A stretch of DNA of 64,000 nt from Plasmodiophora brassicae (taxonomy: Eukaryota > Endomyxa: Phytomyxea > Phytomyxea > Plasmodiophorida): assembly GCA_036867785.1 (NCBI GenBank), contig CP145419.1, positions 372,001 to 436,000 of the forward strand, given 5' to 3'. The first letter of the stretch is position 1, and each line of letters starts with the position of its first letter. The notes below the pieces were generated by a model. It searched no databases. It worked only from the letters and a program-made list of their open reading frames with translations, and had not been told where the DNA came from. Both the position numbers and the translations under genes were made by a program. This document shows positions 63,801 through 64,000 of the stretch, one piece after another.

Positions 63801-64000
63801 CGCCATGAAGGATTATTATCGGTACTGGGAGATACAGCTGTTCAATGCCATATCGCAGCTTGTTATCAACGGCCTCAATACGTTCATGGCTCTACTGGGC
63901 GTTAAAGATCGAAGGAGGGCCCGATCCAGCCCGTCCCGTCTCTTGCTCTTGGTGACGGCCGAGATGAACCCACCCGATATCGTGTACAGACCAACGCTTC
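60886..64000 (+). CDS. Dynein heavy chain, N-terminal tail region, runs off the right edge
   Basis: ATG 60886 (MAAVDPRQEWFIDVVSCGLE). Exon 1 is 60886-61359. Phase-checked joins lead to NGAPGENLHIRSELTSNLNK, then VELAQILSLRQEMNVDLFTQ, GGLASMAERIPSMMNALRMV, VAMATIETAREVLLTWFSSY, and a long exon from 62433 (IESLGMENRWEFDRKKLFDQ) to the window end. The tail motifs are those of DHC_N1: GPLAEINFWRNRNAILTSLV, EAKDNVKFLATLERHFKKI, WIISRHYNKDERMVPLMCL and PPDIVYRPT. Intron borders include GTCAGG...TTACCAG (61360-61403) and GTTAGAC...GTACAG. The tail type fits axonemal outer- or inner-arm chains. The AAA motor lies outside the window. Confidence 0.93.

Overview
This is a compact, intron-rich eukaryotic nuclear window. 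GT-AG introns of roughly 30-60 nt interrupt most genes and both strands are densely coded. It includes an axonemal-type dynein heavy chain (so a flagellated stage), a mitochondrial-type citrate synthase, MCM4, XPG/Rad2, a UBR-box E3 ligase, and an ATP/ADP translocase of the NTT/TLC type otherwise known from Chlamydiae, Rickettsiales, plastids and intracellular eukaryotic parasites. Tiny introns, fairly high GC, flagellar genes and an energy-parasite transporter together fit a plasmodiophorid-like rhizarian (Phytomyxea). That assignment is inference; no rRNA or other marker is present.

Layout. 1-2.5 kb: 5' part of a UBR-type N-recognin (minus) and a small unknown gene. 3.3-6.3 kb: a small secreted/membrane candidate and a 533-residue secreted protein made of two degenerate kinase domains. 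6.3-9.8 kb: a coiled-coil protein, a secreted Gly/Ser/Tyr repeat protein, an acidic unknown protein and a 58-residue gene. 9.9-15 kb: a TRAF zinc-finger/MATH protein, a Nop6-like RRM protein, an unknown minus-strand gene and an MFS transporter. 15.1-16.4 kb: a decayed Ty1/copia gag-protease fragment with an inverted duplication. 16.5-20.3 kb: prolyl oligopeptidase and a twin-CX9C protein. 20.6-35.4 kb: one giant minus-strand gene. 36.2-40.7 kb: an MA3-repeat PDCD4-like gene and MCM4. 40.7-46.6 kb: an ABC half-transporter divergent from citrate synthase, then a four-RRM hnRNP H/F-like protein. 47-55.3 kb: a basic-tailed unknown gene and two divergent coiled-coil genes. 55.3-60.3 kb: XPG divergent from the NTT translocase. 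60.9 kb to the end: the 5' part of a dynein heavy chain.

The most striking object is the giant gene (20599-35448, about 4,000 residues). Reading 5' to 3' on the minus strand it encodes (i) about seven copies of a roughly 70-100 residue module, separated by introns that mostly fall at the same phase-0 position, (ii) a long leucine-rich-repeat ectodomain with embedded LDD.IS..DR-type tails, (iii) a multi-pass membrane domain resembling the C-terminal membrane region of large protist GCC2/GCC3-type proteins, and (iv) a C-terminal tail of about 1,500 residues built from 23-residue amphipathic repeats, with a 243-bp higher-order repeat inside. I know of no described family with this combination; that is a judgement from memory, not a search.

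Exon joins given below were worked out by hand from splice signals, frame and family similarity. Where a join is not resolved, the entry says so.
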